Positions 16,641-26,212 of a stretch of DNA of 61,705 bases are shown one piece after another. Origin of the DNA: an uncultured Lachnospiraceae bacterium (lineage in GTDB: Bacteria > Bacillota > Clostridia > Lachnospirales > Lachnospiraceae); NCBI GenBank assembly GCA_947650155.1, contig CANSUS010000017.1, forward strand, positions 1 through 61,705. The letters run 5' to 3'. Both the position numbers and the translations under genes were made by a program. The stretch's first letter is position 1. Every line of letters starts with the position of its first letter. The notes beneath the pieces are model-generated. The model was not told the DNA's origin, searched no databases, and saw only the letters and a program-made list of their open reading frames with translations.

Positions 16641-19600
16641 TACTGTTTTAAATTTTTCTGGGCCGTGGAAAGCATCAGTTTAATCCGATTTAACTGATTT
16701 ACTTCACTGGCGCCCGGATCGTAGTCGATCGCTACAATGTTGCTGAGCGGGTACTGTTTACGAAGCTCTTTGATAACGCCTTTACCCACAATATGGTTAG
16801 GCAGGCAGGCAAAGGGCTGACAGCAGACAATATTGGGCACGCCTGCGTGAATAAGTTCCACCATTTCTCCTGTCAAAAACCATCCCTCACCGGTCTGGTT
16901 ACCGATATTTACAATGGGTTTTGCGTATTCCACGATTTTATAGATACTGGTCGGCGCATCAAAATGTTTACTATTTTGAAAGGCCTTTGCCGCACCGCCG
17001 CGCAGCCTTTCAATTCCCCAGATTCCGAGGCGGGAAAGCACAGCGGCTTTTTTCTTTGTACCAAGATATTCAGCCTTATATATCTGATTGTAGAAACAGT
17101 AAAGCATAAAGTCGATCAGGTCGGGACAAACGGCTTCCGCACCTTCTGATTCTAAAAGCTCCACCAGATAGTTGTTTGCCGCAGGAGCAAATTTTACAAG
17201 AATTTCTCCTACGATACCGACCCGGGGTTTTTTCTCTTCTGTAATGGGAATGGCGTCAAATTCCCGGATCATCTGTCTGCACATTTTCTGGAAGGTAAAG
17301 AAATTCATGTGTTTTGCAGAAACAAAATCCTGACATTTTTTCAGCCATTTCTGATGCACCGCCTCCACACTCCCCGGTTCTTTTTCATAAGGCCGCATGC
17401 GATAGATACAGCGCATGAAAACATCTCCGAAGACCGCGCCGTAAGCGGCACGCATTAACATATCCAGGTTCAGATGGAAACCGGGATTGGATTCGATTCC
17501 GGCAAGGTTTAGGGAAATAACCGGAATTTGCGGCATTCCTGCCTTTTCCAAAGCCCGTCTGATAAAGCCCACATAGTTTGTTGCACGGCATCCGCCTCCG
17601 GTCTGTGTCATAATAATAGCTGTTTTATTTAAGTCATAGTGACCGGACAGCAGAGCATCCATGATCTGACCGACTACCATAAGGGACGGATAACAGGCGT
17701 CATTGTTCACATATTTAAGTCCCATATCCACGGCCCGTTTGTTATCATTGGGAAGTACTTCAAAACGATAACCGCAGGCGCGGAAGGCAGATTCTAAAAT
17801 TTCAAAATGAATCGGCGACATCTGCGGGCAGAGTATGGTATATTCCTTACGCATTTCTTCCGTAAACTGCACTTTGGTAATGGCAGAAGAACGGATCGTG
17901 CGTGGCATGCCCTTTTGTTCTTTTACATGAATCGCCGAGAGCAGCGAACGAATACGGATTCTTGCAGCTCCTAAATTATTGACTTCATCGATCTTTAAGC
18001 AGGTATATATTTTGTCGGAACCGGAAAGAATATCATTAACCTGATCCGTAGTAACGGCATCCAGACCGCATCCAAAGGAATTTAACTGTATGAGGTCAAG
18101 ATCCTCTCTTGTTTTTACAAAGCTGGCAGCAGCGTAAAGTCTGGAATGATACATCCACTGGTCGGAAACAATGAGCGGACGTTCAGGCGCAGCCAGATGG
18201 GAGATGGAGTCCTCAGTCAGCACAGCAATATCATAGGAATTAATCAGTTCAGGGATACCATGATTGATCTCAGGATCTACATGATAGGGACGTCCTGCAA
18301 GAACAATACCGCGCTTGTGGTTTTCTTCCATCCATTTCAGGGCTTCTTCCCCTTTTTTCTGCATATCCGTCCGGGCATTTTCCATTTCCTCCCAGCCTTT
18401 TTTTACGGCGGAACGGATTTCCTGAGCAGGCAGTTCCTTAAATTCCCGGATCAGAGCGTCGCTGATCGTTTCTTCACATAAAAAGGACATAAACGGGTTA
18501 CGGAATATCACTTCTCCCCGTCCGATTTCCTCCACATTGTTTTTGATATTTTCCGAATAGGAAGTCACAATGGGACAGTTATAGTGATTATTTGCGTCTT
18601 CAAATTCATTCCGTTCATAAAACAGGGCAGGATAGAAAATGAAGTCCGGTTTTTGATTGATTAACCATTGTACATGCCCGTGCGCAAGTTTTGCCGGATA
18701 GCATTCCGACTCACTGGGGATGGATTCAATACCCAATTCGTAAATTTTTCGTGTGGAACTGGGAGAGAGTACGACACGAAACCCTAGTTCCGTGAAAAAA
18801 GTAAACCAAAAAGGATAGTTTTCATACATATTTAAAACTCTTGGAATGCCTACGCTGCCTCTTTTTGCTTCGTCGGCAGGCAGAGGTTCATAGGAAAAGA
18901 GCCGTTTCATTTTATACTCAAACAGATTCGGAAAGCCGTTTTCATTCTTTTGCTTTCCCAGACCTCTTTCACAGCGGTTGCCGGAAATGTACTGGCGTCC
19001 GCCGGAAAATTTATTGATGGTAAGGCGGCAGTTATTCGTACAGCCCTTACATTTTGCCATACTCGTTTCAAACTGCAATGCGTTGATTTTGTCGATGGTG
19101 AGCATGGAAGTCTGATAGGAAGGATCAGCAAGAAAATGTTCCCTTGCGATCAGGGCAGCGCCGAAAGCGCCCATAATACCTGCAATATCTGGTCGGATTG
19201 CTTCACAGCCTGCTATTTTTTCAAAACTCCGAAGAACGGCATTGTTATAAAAAGTTCCGCCCTGAACAACAATATTTTTACCAAGTTCCGAAGCGTCGGA
19301 CACTTTGATTACTTTAAACAGTGCATTTTTGATAACGGAATAAGCGAGTCCTGCCGAAATATCGGACACCGAAGCGCCTTCTTTCTGGGCCTGTTTTACT
19401 TTGGAATTCATAAATACGGTACAGCGGGTTCCAAGGTCAATCGGGTGGGCTGCAAATAAAGCGGCTTCGGCAAAATCTTCCACGCTGTAATTTAGGGATT
19501 TTGCAAAAGTTTCAATAAAGGAGCCGCAGCCGGAGGAACAGGCTTCGTTGAGCTGTACGCTGTCCACGGTCTGATTTTTGATCTTAATACACTTCATGTC

Positions 19601-20875
19601 CTGACCGCCAATGTCCAGTATGCAGTCCACATCAGGATTGAAGAAAGCGGCGGCATAATAATGTGCCACGGTTTCCACTTCACCGTCGTCTAAAAGGAAA
19701 GCGGCTTTTTGTAATGCTTCTCCATATCCGGTGGAGCAGGAACGAACGATTTTTGCGCTGTCAGGCAGGAGAGAATAGATCTCTTTCAAAGAACGGATTG
19801 CCGTTTTTAAAGGACTTCCGTCATTATTGCTGTAAAAGGAGTATAGCAGAGAACCATCTTCGCCAATCAGCGCAATTTTGGTTGTTGTACTTCCGGCGTC
19901 AATACCAAGGTAACAATTTCCCTGATAGGTGGACAAATCACCGGCAGCAACATGGTGCATATTGTGACGGGCCTCAAATTTATCAAATTCTTCTCTGGAA
20001 GCAAACAGCGGTTCCATACGCTCTACTTCAAATTCCATTTTGATATCGGAGGAGAGTTTGCCGACCATCTCTTCCATAGTATAGAAGACTTCATCTTTTG
20101 CATTTAAGGCAGATCCTATTGCTGCAAAAAGATGGGAATTATCGGTATCTATAATATGTTCCTCATCTAATTTCAGAGTGCGGATAAAAGCCTGTTTTAG
20201 CTCAGATAAAAAGTGGAGCGGTCCGCCTAAAAAGGCAACATGTCCACGGATTGGCTTGCCGCAGGCAAGGCCGCTGATGGTCTGATTCACTACAGCCTGA
20301 AAAATGGAAGCTGACAAATCTTCTTTTGTCGCTCCTTCATTAATAAGCGGCTGAATATCCGTTTTTGCAAAAACACCGCAGCGCGCCGCAATGGTATAGA
20401 GAGAACGATAGTTTTTGGCATATTCGTTCAGTCCCTTTGCATCTGTCTGGATCAGGGCAGCCATCTGGTCAATGAAAGAACCTGTACCGCCGGCGCAGAT
20501 ACCATTCATACGCTGCTCTACGTTTCCGCCTTCAAAATAGATGATTTTCGCATCTTCACCGCCAAGCTCAATAGCGACGTCCGTTTTGGGCGCCAGTTCT
20601 TTTAAGGAAGAGGCAACTGCAATGACTTCCTGCACGAACGGAACTTTCAGATGATTGGCAAGGGTAAGACCGCCGGAGCCTGTAATCATTGGATGCAGGG
20701 TAATATTCCCCAATTTATCATAAGCTTTTTGCAAAAGGGAGGAGAGTGTCTCTCTGATATTTGCAAAATGTCTTTCGTAATCACTGAAAAGAACAGTATG
20801 GTTTTCATTTAAAACTGCTATCTTAACGGTAGTTGAACCAATATCAATACCAAGAGTATAATGTTGTTGATTCAT
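16640..20875 (-). CDS. Fused acyl-CoA dehydratase activase / dehydratase-like protein (BadF/BcrA + DUF2229)
   Basis: This 1411-residue protein has two ASKHA ATPase domains in tandem, starting GIDIGSTTVKIAVLN near residue 9 and GIDAGSTTTKIALIG near 322. Each has the cysteine loop used to bridge a [4Fe-4S] cluster in 2-hydroxyacyl-CoA dehydratase activators (GICAGGTGSF; ACSSGCGSF). A cysteine-rich segment (CKGCTNNCRL... RCERG) follows near 610, then a long DUF2229/HgdB-like half. Activators use ATP to push an electron to the dehydratase; here activator and dehydratase-like parts share one chain. Such fusions are widespread in Clostridia but their substrate is unknown. ATG 20875 is preferred over GTG 20887, which abuts the AAAGGT site. 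Confidence 0.85.
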   Translation of the reverse strand: MNQQHYTLGIDIGSTTVKIAVLNENHTVLFSDYERHFANIRETLSSLLQKAYDKLGNITLHPMITGSGGLTLANHLKVPFVQEVIAVASSLKELAPKTDVAIELGGEDAKIIYFEGGNVEQRMNGICAGGTGSFIDQMAALIQTDAKGLNEYAKNYRSLYTIAARCGVFAKTDIQPLINEGATKEDLSASIFQAVVNQTISGLACGKPIRGHVAFLGGPLHFLSELKQAFIRTLKLDEEHIIDTDNSHLFAAIGSALNAKDEVFYTMEEMVGKLSSDIKMEFEVERMEPLFASREEFDKFEARHNMHHVAAGDLSTYQGNCYLGIDAGSTTTKIALIGEDGSLLYSFYSNNDGSPLKTAIRSLKEIYSLLPDSAKIVRSCSTGYGEALQKAAFLLDDGEVETVAHYYAAAFFNPDVDCILDIGGQDMKCIKIKNQTVDSVQLNEACSSGCGSFIETFAKSLNYSVEDFAEAALFAAHPIDLGTRCTVFMNSKVKQAQKEGASVSDISAGLAYSVIKNALFKVIKVSDASELGKNIVVQGGTFYNNAVLRSFEKIAGCEAIRPDIAGIMGAFGAALIAREHFLADPSYQTSMLTIDKINALQFETSMAKCKGCTNNCRLTINKFSGGRQYISGNRCERGLGKQKNENGFPNLFEYKMKRLFSYEPLPADEAKRGSVGIPRVLNMYENYPFWFTFFTELGFRVVLSPSSTRKIYELGIESIPSESECYPAKLAHGHVQWLINQKPDFIFYPALFYERNEFEDANNHYNCPIVTSYSENIKNNVEEIGRGEVIFRNPFMSFLCEETISDALIREFKELPAQEIRSAVKKGWEEMENARTDMQKKGEEALKWMEENHKRGIVLAGRPYHVDPEINHGIPELINSYDIAVLTEDSISHLAAPERPLIVSDQWMYHSRLYAAASFVKTREDLDLIQLNSFGCGLDAVTTDQVNDILSGSDKIYTCLKIDEVNNLGAARIRIRSLLSAIHVKEQKGMPRTIRSSAITKVQFTEEMRKEYTILCPQMSPIHFEILESAFRACGYRFEVLPNDNKRAVDMGLKYVNNDACYPSLMVVGQIMDALLSGHYDLNKTAIIMTQTGGGCRATNYVGFIRRALEKAGMPQIPVISLNLAGIESNPGFHLNLDMLMRAAYGAVFGDVFMRCIYRMRPYEKEPGSVEAVHQKWLKKCQDFVSAKHMNFFTFQKMCRQMIREFDAIPITEEKKPRVGIVGEILVKFAPAANNYLVELLESEGAEAVCPDLIDFMLYCFYNQIYKAEYLGTKKKAAVLSRLGIWGIERLRGGAAKAFQNSKHFDAPTSIYKIVEYAKPIVNIGNQTGEGWFLTGEMVELIHAGVPNIVCCQPFACLPNHIVGKGVIKELRKQYPLSNIVAIDYDPGASEVNQLNRIKLMLSTAQKNLKQ

Positions 20876-20937
20876 GAATAAATTCACACCTTTTCTACAA
20901 TAATAATGTGTTTACAAGTTTCGATAAGCCAATTGAC

Positions 20938-20966
20938 ATTATACGACACGATTCTGCAAATTGCAA
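20938..20966 (-). promoter_or_regulatory. SigA promoter for the activase/dehydratase gene
   Basis: On the minus strand, TTGCAA (20966-20961) and a perfect TATAAT (20943-20938) are separated by 17 bases, about 60 bases before the start codon. Confidence 0.75.
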
Positions 20967-21049
20967 CGTAAGTATTTGGAAGAATCATAAAGTTTTGAAA
21001 TGATAAATCTTAAAATTTTATAATATTAAATGAATTAAAAATGGGTTTA

Positions 21050-21078
21050 TTTACTTTTCGGGGTGTGGATGTTAGAAT
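21050..21078 (+). promoter_or_regulatory. Probable SigA promoter for the rhomboid-like gene
   Basis: TTTACT (21050-21055) and TAGAAT (21073-21078), 17 bases apart, lie about 70 bases before ATG 21147. Confidence 0.5.
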
Positions 21079-21146
21079 ATATTCAATTATTTTCCAACGC
21101 ATGACAGGAAAAGTGAAAATGAAAGAAAAGGAGTTCTCCTGAAATT

Positions 21147-22025
21147 ATGAGTAAGTTTGAACGAAAATTTGGCAAATACGCAATTAAGAATTTGTCCCTG
21201 ATGCTGATTATGTGCTATGCATGCGGTTATCTGATCAGTTTTATCTCACCGGATTTTTTAGCGTACTTAACGTTAGATCCGTATCAGATTCTGCATGGTC
21301 AGATCTGGAGGCTTGTAACATGGGTTATCTATCCGCCTTCCAGCAGTAATCTCTTTTTTATTTTGATTACGCTTTACTTTTACTATTCGCTGGGCACTAC
21401 TTTAGAGCGCACATGGGGGGATTATCGGTATAATGTTTATATTTTTTCAGGAATGTTATTTACGGTATTAGGCAGCTTCGTATTGATGGGCTACAGTTAT
21501 TTATTTGTAAAGCAGGGCGATTTCTTTATTGTTTCGGGCAGTATAGCAGATACGCGCACTTATTTTATGGTTATGTCCAGATGTTTCAGCACTTATTATG
21601 TGAATATGTCCATATTCCTTGCTTTTGCGGCAACCTTTCCTGAGGTGCAGGTATTATTGATGTTTGTTATTCCGGTCAAAGTGAAATGGATGGGGATCAT
21701 CTATGGAATCATGTTAATTTATGAATTTTTGACGTATCCATTCTACTTTAAGATTGTAATAGCGGCATCCATGTTGAACTTTATTGTATTTTATATTACT
21801 TCAAGAAACCGGGTGCATCTTTCGCCAAAACAGATGCGGCGCAGACAGGAGTTCAGGCGTGAGACAAAAAAAACTGCAGGCGTTACGAAACATAAGTGCG
21901 CAATCTGCGGCAGGACGGAAGAAGACAGCCCGGATCTGGAGTTCCGTTTCTGCTCTAAATGTGACGGAAACTATGAATACTGCCAAAACCACCTATTCAC
22001 GCACGAACATGTGAAAAGAAGCTAA
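21147..22025 (+). CDS. Rhomboid-like membrane protein with C-terminal zinc ribbon
   Basis: This 292-residue protein has about six transmembrane helices in rhomboid order, with the L1 signature (HGQIWRLVTWVIYPP near residue 50, and LGTTLERTWGDYRYNVY near 88). The catalytic GxSG is absent: the matching helix has YYVNMSIFLAFA. It is therefore probably a pseudoprotease of the rhomboid superfamily. After the last helix a basic linker (SPKQMRRRQEFRRETKK) leads to a CAIC...FCSKC zinc ribbon at about residues 251-274. Known rhomboid-like proteins without the serine bind membrane clients; any client here is unknown. Its final 27 bases lie in the first copy of a 35-bp tandem repeat. Confidence 0.7.
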   Translation: MSKFERKFGKYAIKNLSLMLIMCYACGYLISFISPDFLAYLTLDPYQILHGQIWRLVTWVIYPPSSSNLFFILITLYFYYSLGTTLERTWGDYRYNVYIFSGMLFTVLGSFVLMGYSYLFVKQGDFFIVSGSIADTRTYFMVMSRCFSTYYVNMSIFLAFAATFPEVQVLLMFVIPVKVKWMGIIYGIMLIYEFLTYPFYFKIVIAASMLNFIVFYITSRNRVHLSPKQMRRRQEFRRETKKTAGVTKHKCAICGRTEEDSPDLEFRFCSKCDGNYEYCQNHLFTHEHVKRS

Positions 22026-22080
22026 AGCAGAAGCGTGAATATTTTACGCACGAACATGTGAAAAGAAGCTAAAGCAGAAG
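21999..22080 (+). repeat. Perfect 35-bp direct repeat, 47-bp period
   Basis: Bases 21999-22033 and 22046-22080 are identical over 35 positions, separated by 12 bases. The first copy contains the last codons and stop of the rhomboid-like gene; the second lies just outside and joins directly to a headless gene fragment. It looks like a duplication scar at a deletion or insertion junction. Confidence 0.85.
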
Positions 22081-22382
22081 TTGATGGACCAGTAGGTCGG
22101 CATCCTGTTAATGAACCGTTTTCTGCAGTTAAAAATGCATGGAATCCACTTCTTATAAAAGCAGGATACCTTCCGTTTACATGGGATAAGGATGGTTATT
22201 TTATCCGCTGTATTGATCTGGCCGATATGCCGGATGAAGAGAATTGTAAAGTCTGTCAGATTGATCATGAAGTTCTGTTTGATTTTGATGAAAATTCAGA
22301 AGCAGCGAGAGAAGAAATTGAAGCAGAGATGGAAGTTTTGGCAGATAATTTTATAGAGTATTTGGAAGAGTTACTGCTGTGA
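22062..22382 (+). pseudogene. 5'-truncated SUKH (SMI1/KNR4)-like gene remnant
   Basis: From the second repeat copy an open frame of 106 codons runs to TGA 22380-22382 but has an in-frame stop directly upstream (22059-22061) and no start or ribosome site at its head. It encodes GRHPVNEPFSAVKNAWNPLL, then GYLPFTWDKDGYFIRCIDLA, and ends in an acidic helix DNFIEYLEELLL. The G-x-LPF-x-x-D-x-x-G-x-x-x-x-x-x-D block and closing F-x-E-x-L-E-x-L match the C-terminal part of SUKH proteins, many of which are immunity proteins of polymorphic toxin systems. I read it as a dead fragment left by a rearrangement. The remaining gap to 22461 shows no gene. Confidence 0.55.
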
Positions 22383-22461
22383 CAGGCGACGAATATGATA
22401 TGGTGCATATTATAAATATCCTGATTTGCATGCGTGCTAAAGTACGCAGATGGGAGTATAT

Positions 22462-24282
22462 ATGAAAAACAACACATTAAGCAATACTTTTTTTGTTTTC
22501 AGAAACATCTACCGTTATGACAAAAGGCTTATGGCATACTCTTTTATTGAAGTGGCAGCAGGTATTTTGCTGCCTTTTTGTGAGATTCTTTTGCCGTCTT
22601 TAGCAGTCCGCGCTTTAATGGGGACAACTCTTACCAGAACAGATCAGCTGGAGATCGCTATATGTATTACTGCTATTGTGCTGTTATATTTTATTCAGGG
22701 ATTTGCCAAAAAGCAGTGTGTATGGAGATATTCTTATCTCATGCAGGGCAGTGCGCATGATCTGCTTGCACATTTTTACCATGCAGAATATGCAAAAATG
22801 CATAAAGAACTTGGCAGATACCGGAGTCTTCGGGGAAGAATGGATTCTAATACGGAAAACAGCTATAAAAGTGTGCTGCTTGCATGTAAAAACATAGTAA
22901 CAGGAGCGGCAGGCAGTATTTTTTATTTTCTGTTTTTAATGGATTCTCAGTGGTATCTTATACTTCTCGTATTGATGATTGGCGTAATACAGTATATTTT
23001 TTTGCAGTTAGCAGGAAAGTATGAGTTAAAAAATAGACCGGCGCTGGATCAGTCAAAGAGGGAATACGAATATTTGATGCAGGCGGCCTGTGATTCTGCT
23101 CATGGTAAAGAAATTCGTTTGTTTGGTATGTACTCCTGGCTTTCCCAAAGAATAAACTGTGCTTTTCACAGGGTTTGGAGTATCAGCAGAAGAATAAAAT
23201 CAATATACGCTGCAGCGCAGACAGGGGGTCTTTTTGCGGAACTTATCAGAGATGCTGCGGTTTATCTATCCATGATTTTTCTAACTGTGAAAGGGTATCT
23301 TACAATAGATTCTATGTTGTTTTATGTGGGATTAATGAGAGGATTGTCGGTTTTTGTGCGTAAAACGTTAGAAGGTGTCCGCTTATTGAAGAAAGAAGAC
23401 AGCGTTTTATGTGATATTCGTTCTTTTTTGGGGGACGGAAATGTTTTTTCTGCCGCATTACAGCCTGAAGAAGGGAAAACCGATTTTACAAAAGAGCCGT
23501 CTTTTATTAAATCTTCACCGCCGGTTATAGAATTTCAAGATATTTCTTTTGGTTATGAGAGCAAGGAACTTTTATATGAAAATTTTGATTTAAAAATAGA
23601 GTCGGGTGAAAAGTTTGCCATTGTTGGGGTTAATGGAGCCGGAAAAAGTACATTGGTCAATCTTTTATGTGGTTTTTTAATTCCTGTAAGGGGAGAAGTA
23701 TTGATCGATGGACAGCCGCTTTCAAAGATTGGCAGGCAGATTCGGAGAAAACTGTTTTCAGCCGTATTTCAGGAATATTTTTTACTTCCTGCTACCCTGG
23801 CGGAAAATGTTGCTCCCACAAACCCTGAAGATAAAGCTGGTATTTTATCTTGCCTGAAACAGGTTGGTTTGATGCCTGTTTTAGAGAAAAAGAAAGCGGG
23901 TCTGGATTCTAAAATGGCGAATATTGGAGGACAGGGGCTTGTACTTTCAGGGGGAGAACAACAGAAGCTTCTGTTAGCAAGAGCAATTTACAAGGATGCT
24001 CCGATCCTGATTCTGGACGAACCAACGTCTGCGTTAGATCCAATAGCTGAAAAGCAGGTCTATGAGAGTTACAGACAGTTTGCGGAAGATAAAACTTCTA
24101 TTTTTATTTCGCACAGGCTGGCGAGCACTCGTTTTTGTGATAAAATCTGCCTGCTCGATCATGGAAGGATTGCAGAATATGGCACACATGATGCACTGAT
24201 GGAAAAGAAGGGACTTTATTATACGATGTTTGAAGCGCAAAGCAAGTCGTACAGAGAGGAGGCATCTAATGAAGAAGCATAA
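22462..24282 (+). CDS. ABC exporter half-transporter 1 (permease + ATPase)
   Basis: This 606-residue protein has an N-terminal membrane domain with about six helices (residues ~20-310) and a C-terminal ATPase. The ATPase carries Walker A GVNGAGKST, the Q-loop in AVFQEYFLL, signature LSGGEQQ, Walker B ILILDEPTSALD, and the switch histidine in ISHRLAS, all canonical. It overlaps the next half-transporter by 14 bases, so the two likely form a heterodimer. ATG 22462 follows GGGAG; an in-frame ATG at 22450 comes before that site. Substrate is unknown: no precursor peptide or processing enzyme adjoins it. Confidence 0.85.
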   Translation: MKNNTLSNTFFVFRNIYRYDKRLMAYSFIEVAAGILLPFCEILLPSLAVRALMGTTLTRTDQLEIAICITAIVLLYFIQGFAKKQCVWRYSYLMQGSAHDLLAHFYHAEYAKMHKELGRYRSLRGRMDSNTENSYKSVLLACKNIVTGAAGSIFYFLFLMDSQWYLILLVLMIGVIQYIFLQLAGKYELKNRPALDQSKREYEYLMQAACDSAHGKEIRLFGMYSWLSQRINCAFHRVWSISRRIKSIYAAAQTGGLFAELIRDAAVYLSMIFLTVKGYLTIDSMLFYVGLMRGLSVFVRKTLEGVRLLKKEDSVLCDIRSFLGDGNVFSAALQPEEGKTDFTKEPSFIKSSPPVIEFQDISFGYESKELLYENFDLKIESGEKFAIVGVNGAGKSTLVNLLCGFLIPVRGEVLIDGQPLSKIGRQIRRKLFSAVFQEYFLLPATLAENVAPTNPEDKAGILSCLKQVGLMPVLEKKKAGLDSKMANIGGQGLVLSGGEQQKLLLARAIYKDAPILILDEPTSALDPIAEKQVYESYRQFAEDKTSIFISHRLASTRFCDKICLLDHGRIAEYGTHDALMEKKGLYYTMFEAQSKSYREEASNEEA

Positions 24283-26116
24283 TCTTATGGGTTCCATTGT
24301 CTCTGGAATGTTACTGATCCGCAAACTGGATGTTAAAAAGTTTTGGATTGTGATTTTGAAAACGCTTGCAGGGGCAGTGACGGCATTGGTTCCGATGATT
24401 TTATCTGCATTTGTGGTGGAGACGATCGGAAGCGGCATGGAGACAGGCGGGATGATTTTTCTGACAGTAGGAAACCTGATTGTTGTATTTTGTATTTGTG
24501 CGGTCTATTCTTATTTGGAAAAGAAAAATGAATTGGAAACAGAATGCTGCATCCAGGAATATCGTATTTTAAAAAGCCAAAAGATCATGCAGATGCCTTA
24601 CGTACAATTGGAAAGTCCGGCCTTTAAGGAAAGTTTGGCCCGGATTCATGCGGAAGAGTCCTATGGTTTTGGATTTCCGCTTTTGTTGCAGTGTTTAGAG
24701 GAAATTTTGAAGAACGCCTGGCTGTTGCTGATTTGTCTGTTTCTGATTCCGTTTTTAAGCGGATTGTTACATCCGGTCCGGCTGTTATTGACAGCCTGTT
24801 TTATAGGGATAGCGACTGTCGTTTCCCTGCTTGTCGCTTATTTTGTTAAAAAAGCAAATGATAAATCCGTGGCCGCTCTTCAGGAAACATTCCCGGAGCA
24901 TATTGTGGTCAATGATTTTCTTACATATGAAGGCGGTATTGGCTATAAGGAACTAAAGGACATTCACGTGTATTCTTTTGAACCGCTTTTGGATGGCTGC
25001 TACCAAAAAGCGTTAAAACAGATGCGGGAATATGATAAAAATGGAGCCGGTATGCCGTCTGTGGCGGATGGACTGTCACAGGCTGTGAAGGGAATCATTT
25101 TGTGCGGCAGTTTTTTACTTGTCATTTTACAACAGCAGTATGGGCAGCGTTCCCTTGGAGCAGCGCTGCTTACTGCCTTTTGTATTTATCAGATGGCGTC
25201 TGCCATTTCGGCGATTGCCGCTACAATCAGTCATTATGGGGCGGCAGTAAAAAGCGTACAGAAATATATGGATTTATTTGGTAATAAGACAGAAGAAAAA
25301 GAAAAGGGTGTTTGTGAATATGATAATTCTGTCGAAGACGCCGGGGAAGAGCATGTTTCGGTACAGGAGAAGGATGTCATTTCGGAACAGATGGCAGTCG
25401 AATTTTGTAATGTTAGTTTTCGTTATCCGAATGCAGTCTGCAATGCAGTCAGTAATTTTTCCTTAAAAATCAAAAGAAATCAGAAGATCGCTTTGGTTGG
25501 AGCGAACGGCTCAGGCAAATCTACGCTGATAAAATTGTTATGCGGTCTTTATAAGCCGGAACAGGGAGAGATAAAACTGGCGGGCGGTAAGGAAAAAATC
25601 AGCGCCGTTTTTCAGGACTTCTCACTTTTTTCTTTAGAATTGGGAGAAAATATTGCGTCTGTCATGCCGGAAGAGACAGATGAATGGGAAGCAAAAATTT
25701 TGTCGGCAATTCGGACAGCCGGTTTGGAGGAACGATTCGGTACATTGCCCGATGGAATACATACCTTGCTGAATCGGGATTTTGGCGATGGCGTGGATGT
25801 GTCTTTAGGAGAAGCACAGAGGATTGCTTTGGCCAGAGCTGTTTACAAAAATACGCCGATTATTGTTTTAGACGAACCGACAGCCGCTTTAGATCCGCTT
25901 GCGGAATACCGGTTTTACCGCGATATTAACCGTGTTATGCAGGATCACACCGTTATTTTTGTATCTCACAGACTTTCAGCCTGTCGGTTTTGTGATCTTG
26001 TGGCAGTGATGGATCAGGGGAAATTAATAGATTGTGCAAGCCATGAAGAATTATTAAAAAAGAAAAACAGTACCTATTGTGAATTATGGAATACGCAGGC
26101 ACAGTTTTACCAGTAA
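24269..26116 (+). CDS. ABC exporter half-transporter 2 with degenerate signature motif
   Basis: This 615-residue partner of the upstream gene has a membrane domain and an ATPase with Walker A GANGSGKST, Walker B IIVLDEPTAALD and histidine in VSHRLSA. Its signature reads VSLGEAQ instead of LSGGQ, so one of the two composite ATP sites of the heterodimer should be degenerate, as in TM287/288-type exporters. A low-complexity acidic linker (about residues 345-375) precedes the ATPase. ATG 24269 sits seven bases after AGAGGAGG, inside the end of the upstream gene, which indicates translational coupling. The next promoter is at 26151. Confidence 0.85.
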   Translation: MKKHNLMGSIVSGMLLIRKLDVKKFWIVILKTLAGAVTALVPMILSAFVVETIGSGMETGGMIFLTVGNLIVVFCICAVYSYLEKKNELETECCIQEYRILKSQKIMQMPYVQLESPAFKESLARIHAEESYGFGFPLLLQCLEEILKNAWLLLICLFLIPFLSGLLHPVRLLLTACFIGIATVVSLLVAYFVKKANDKSVAALQETFPEHIVVNDFLTYEGGIGYKELKDIHVYSFEPLLDGCYQKALKQMREYDKNGAGMPSVADGLSQAVKGIILCGSFLLVILQQQYGQRSLGAALLTAFCIYQMASAISAIAATISHYGAAVKSVQKYMDLFGNKTEEKEKGVCEYDNSVEDAGEEHVSVQEKDVISEQMAVEFCNVSFRYPNAVCNAVSNFSLKIKRNQKIALVGANGSGKSTLIKLLCGLYKPEQGEIKLAGGKEKISAVFQDFSLFSLELGENIASVMPEETDEWEAKILSAIRTAGLEERFGTLPDGIHTLLNRDFGDGVDVSLGEAQRIALARAVYKNTPIIVLDEPTAALDPLAEYRFYRDINRVMQDHTVIFVSHRLSACRFCDLVAVMDQGKLIDCASHEELLKKKNSTYCELWNTQAQFYQ

Positions 26117-26150
26117 CACAGATAGTAATGTTTCCCGATACAAAAACAGA

Positions 26151-26179
26151 TTGCTAATCTGCCATAATTTGAATATAAT
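26151..26179 (+). promoter_or_regulatory. SigA promoter of the sigma-like gene
   Basis: TTGCTA (26151-26156), a 17-base spacer, and a perfect TATAAT (26174-26179). The -35 lies within a small palindrome, CAGATT-GCT-AATCTG (26148-26162), which could be a repressor site. Confidence 0.75.
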
Positions 26180-26212
26180 AGGAAAGTAAGAAAATGAAGG
26201 GAAACCGGATAT

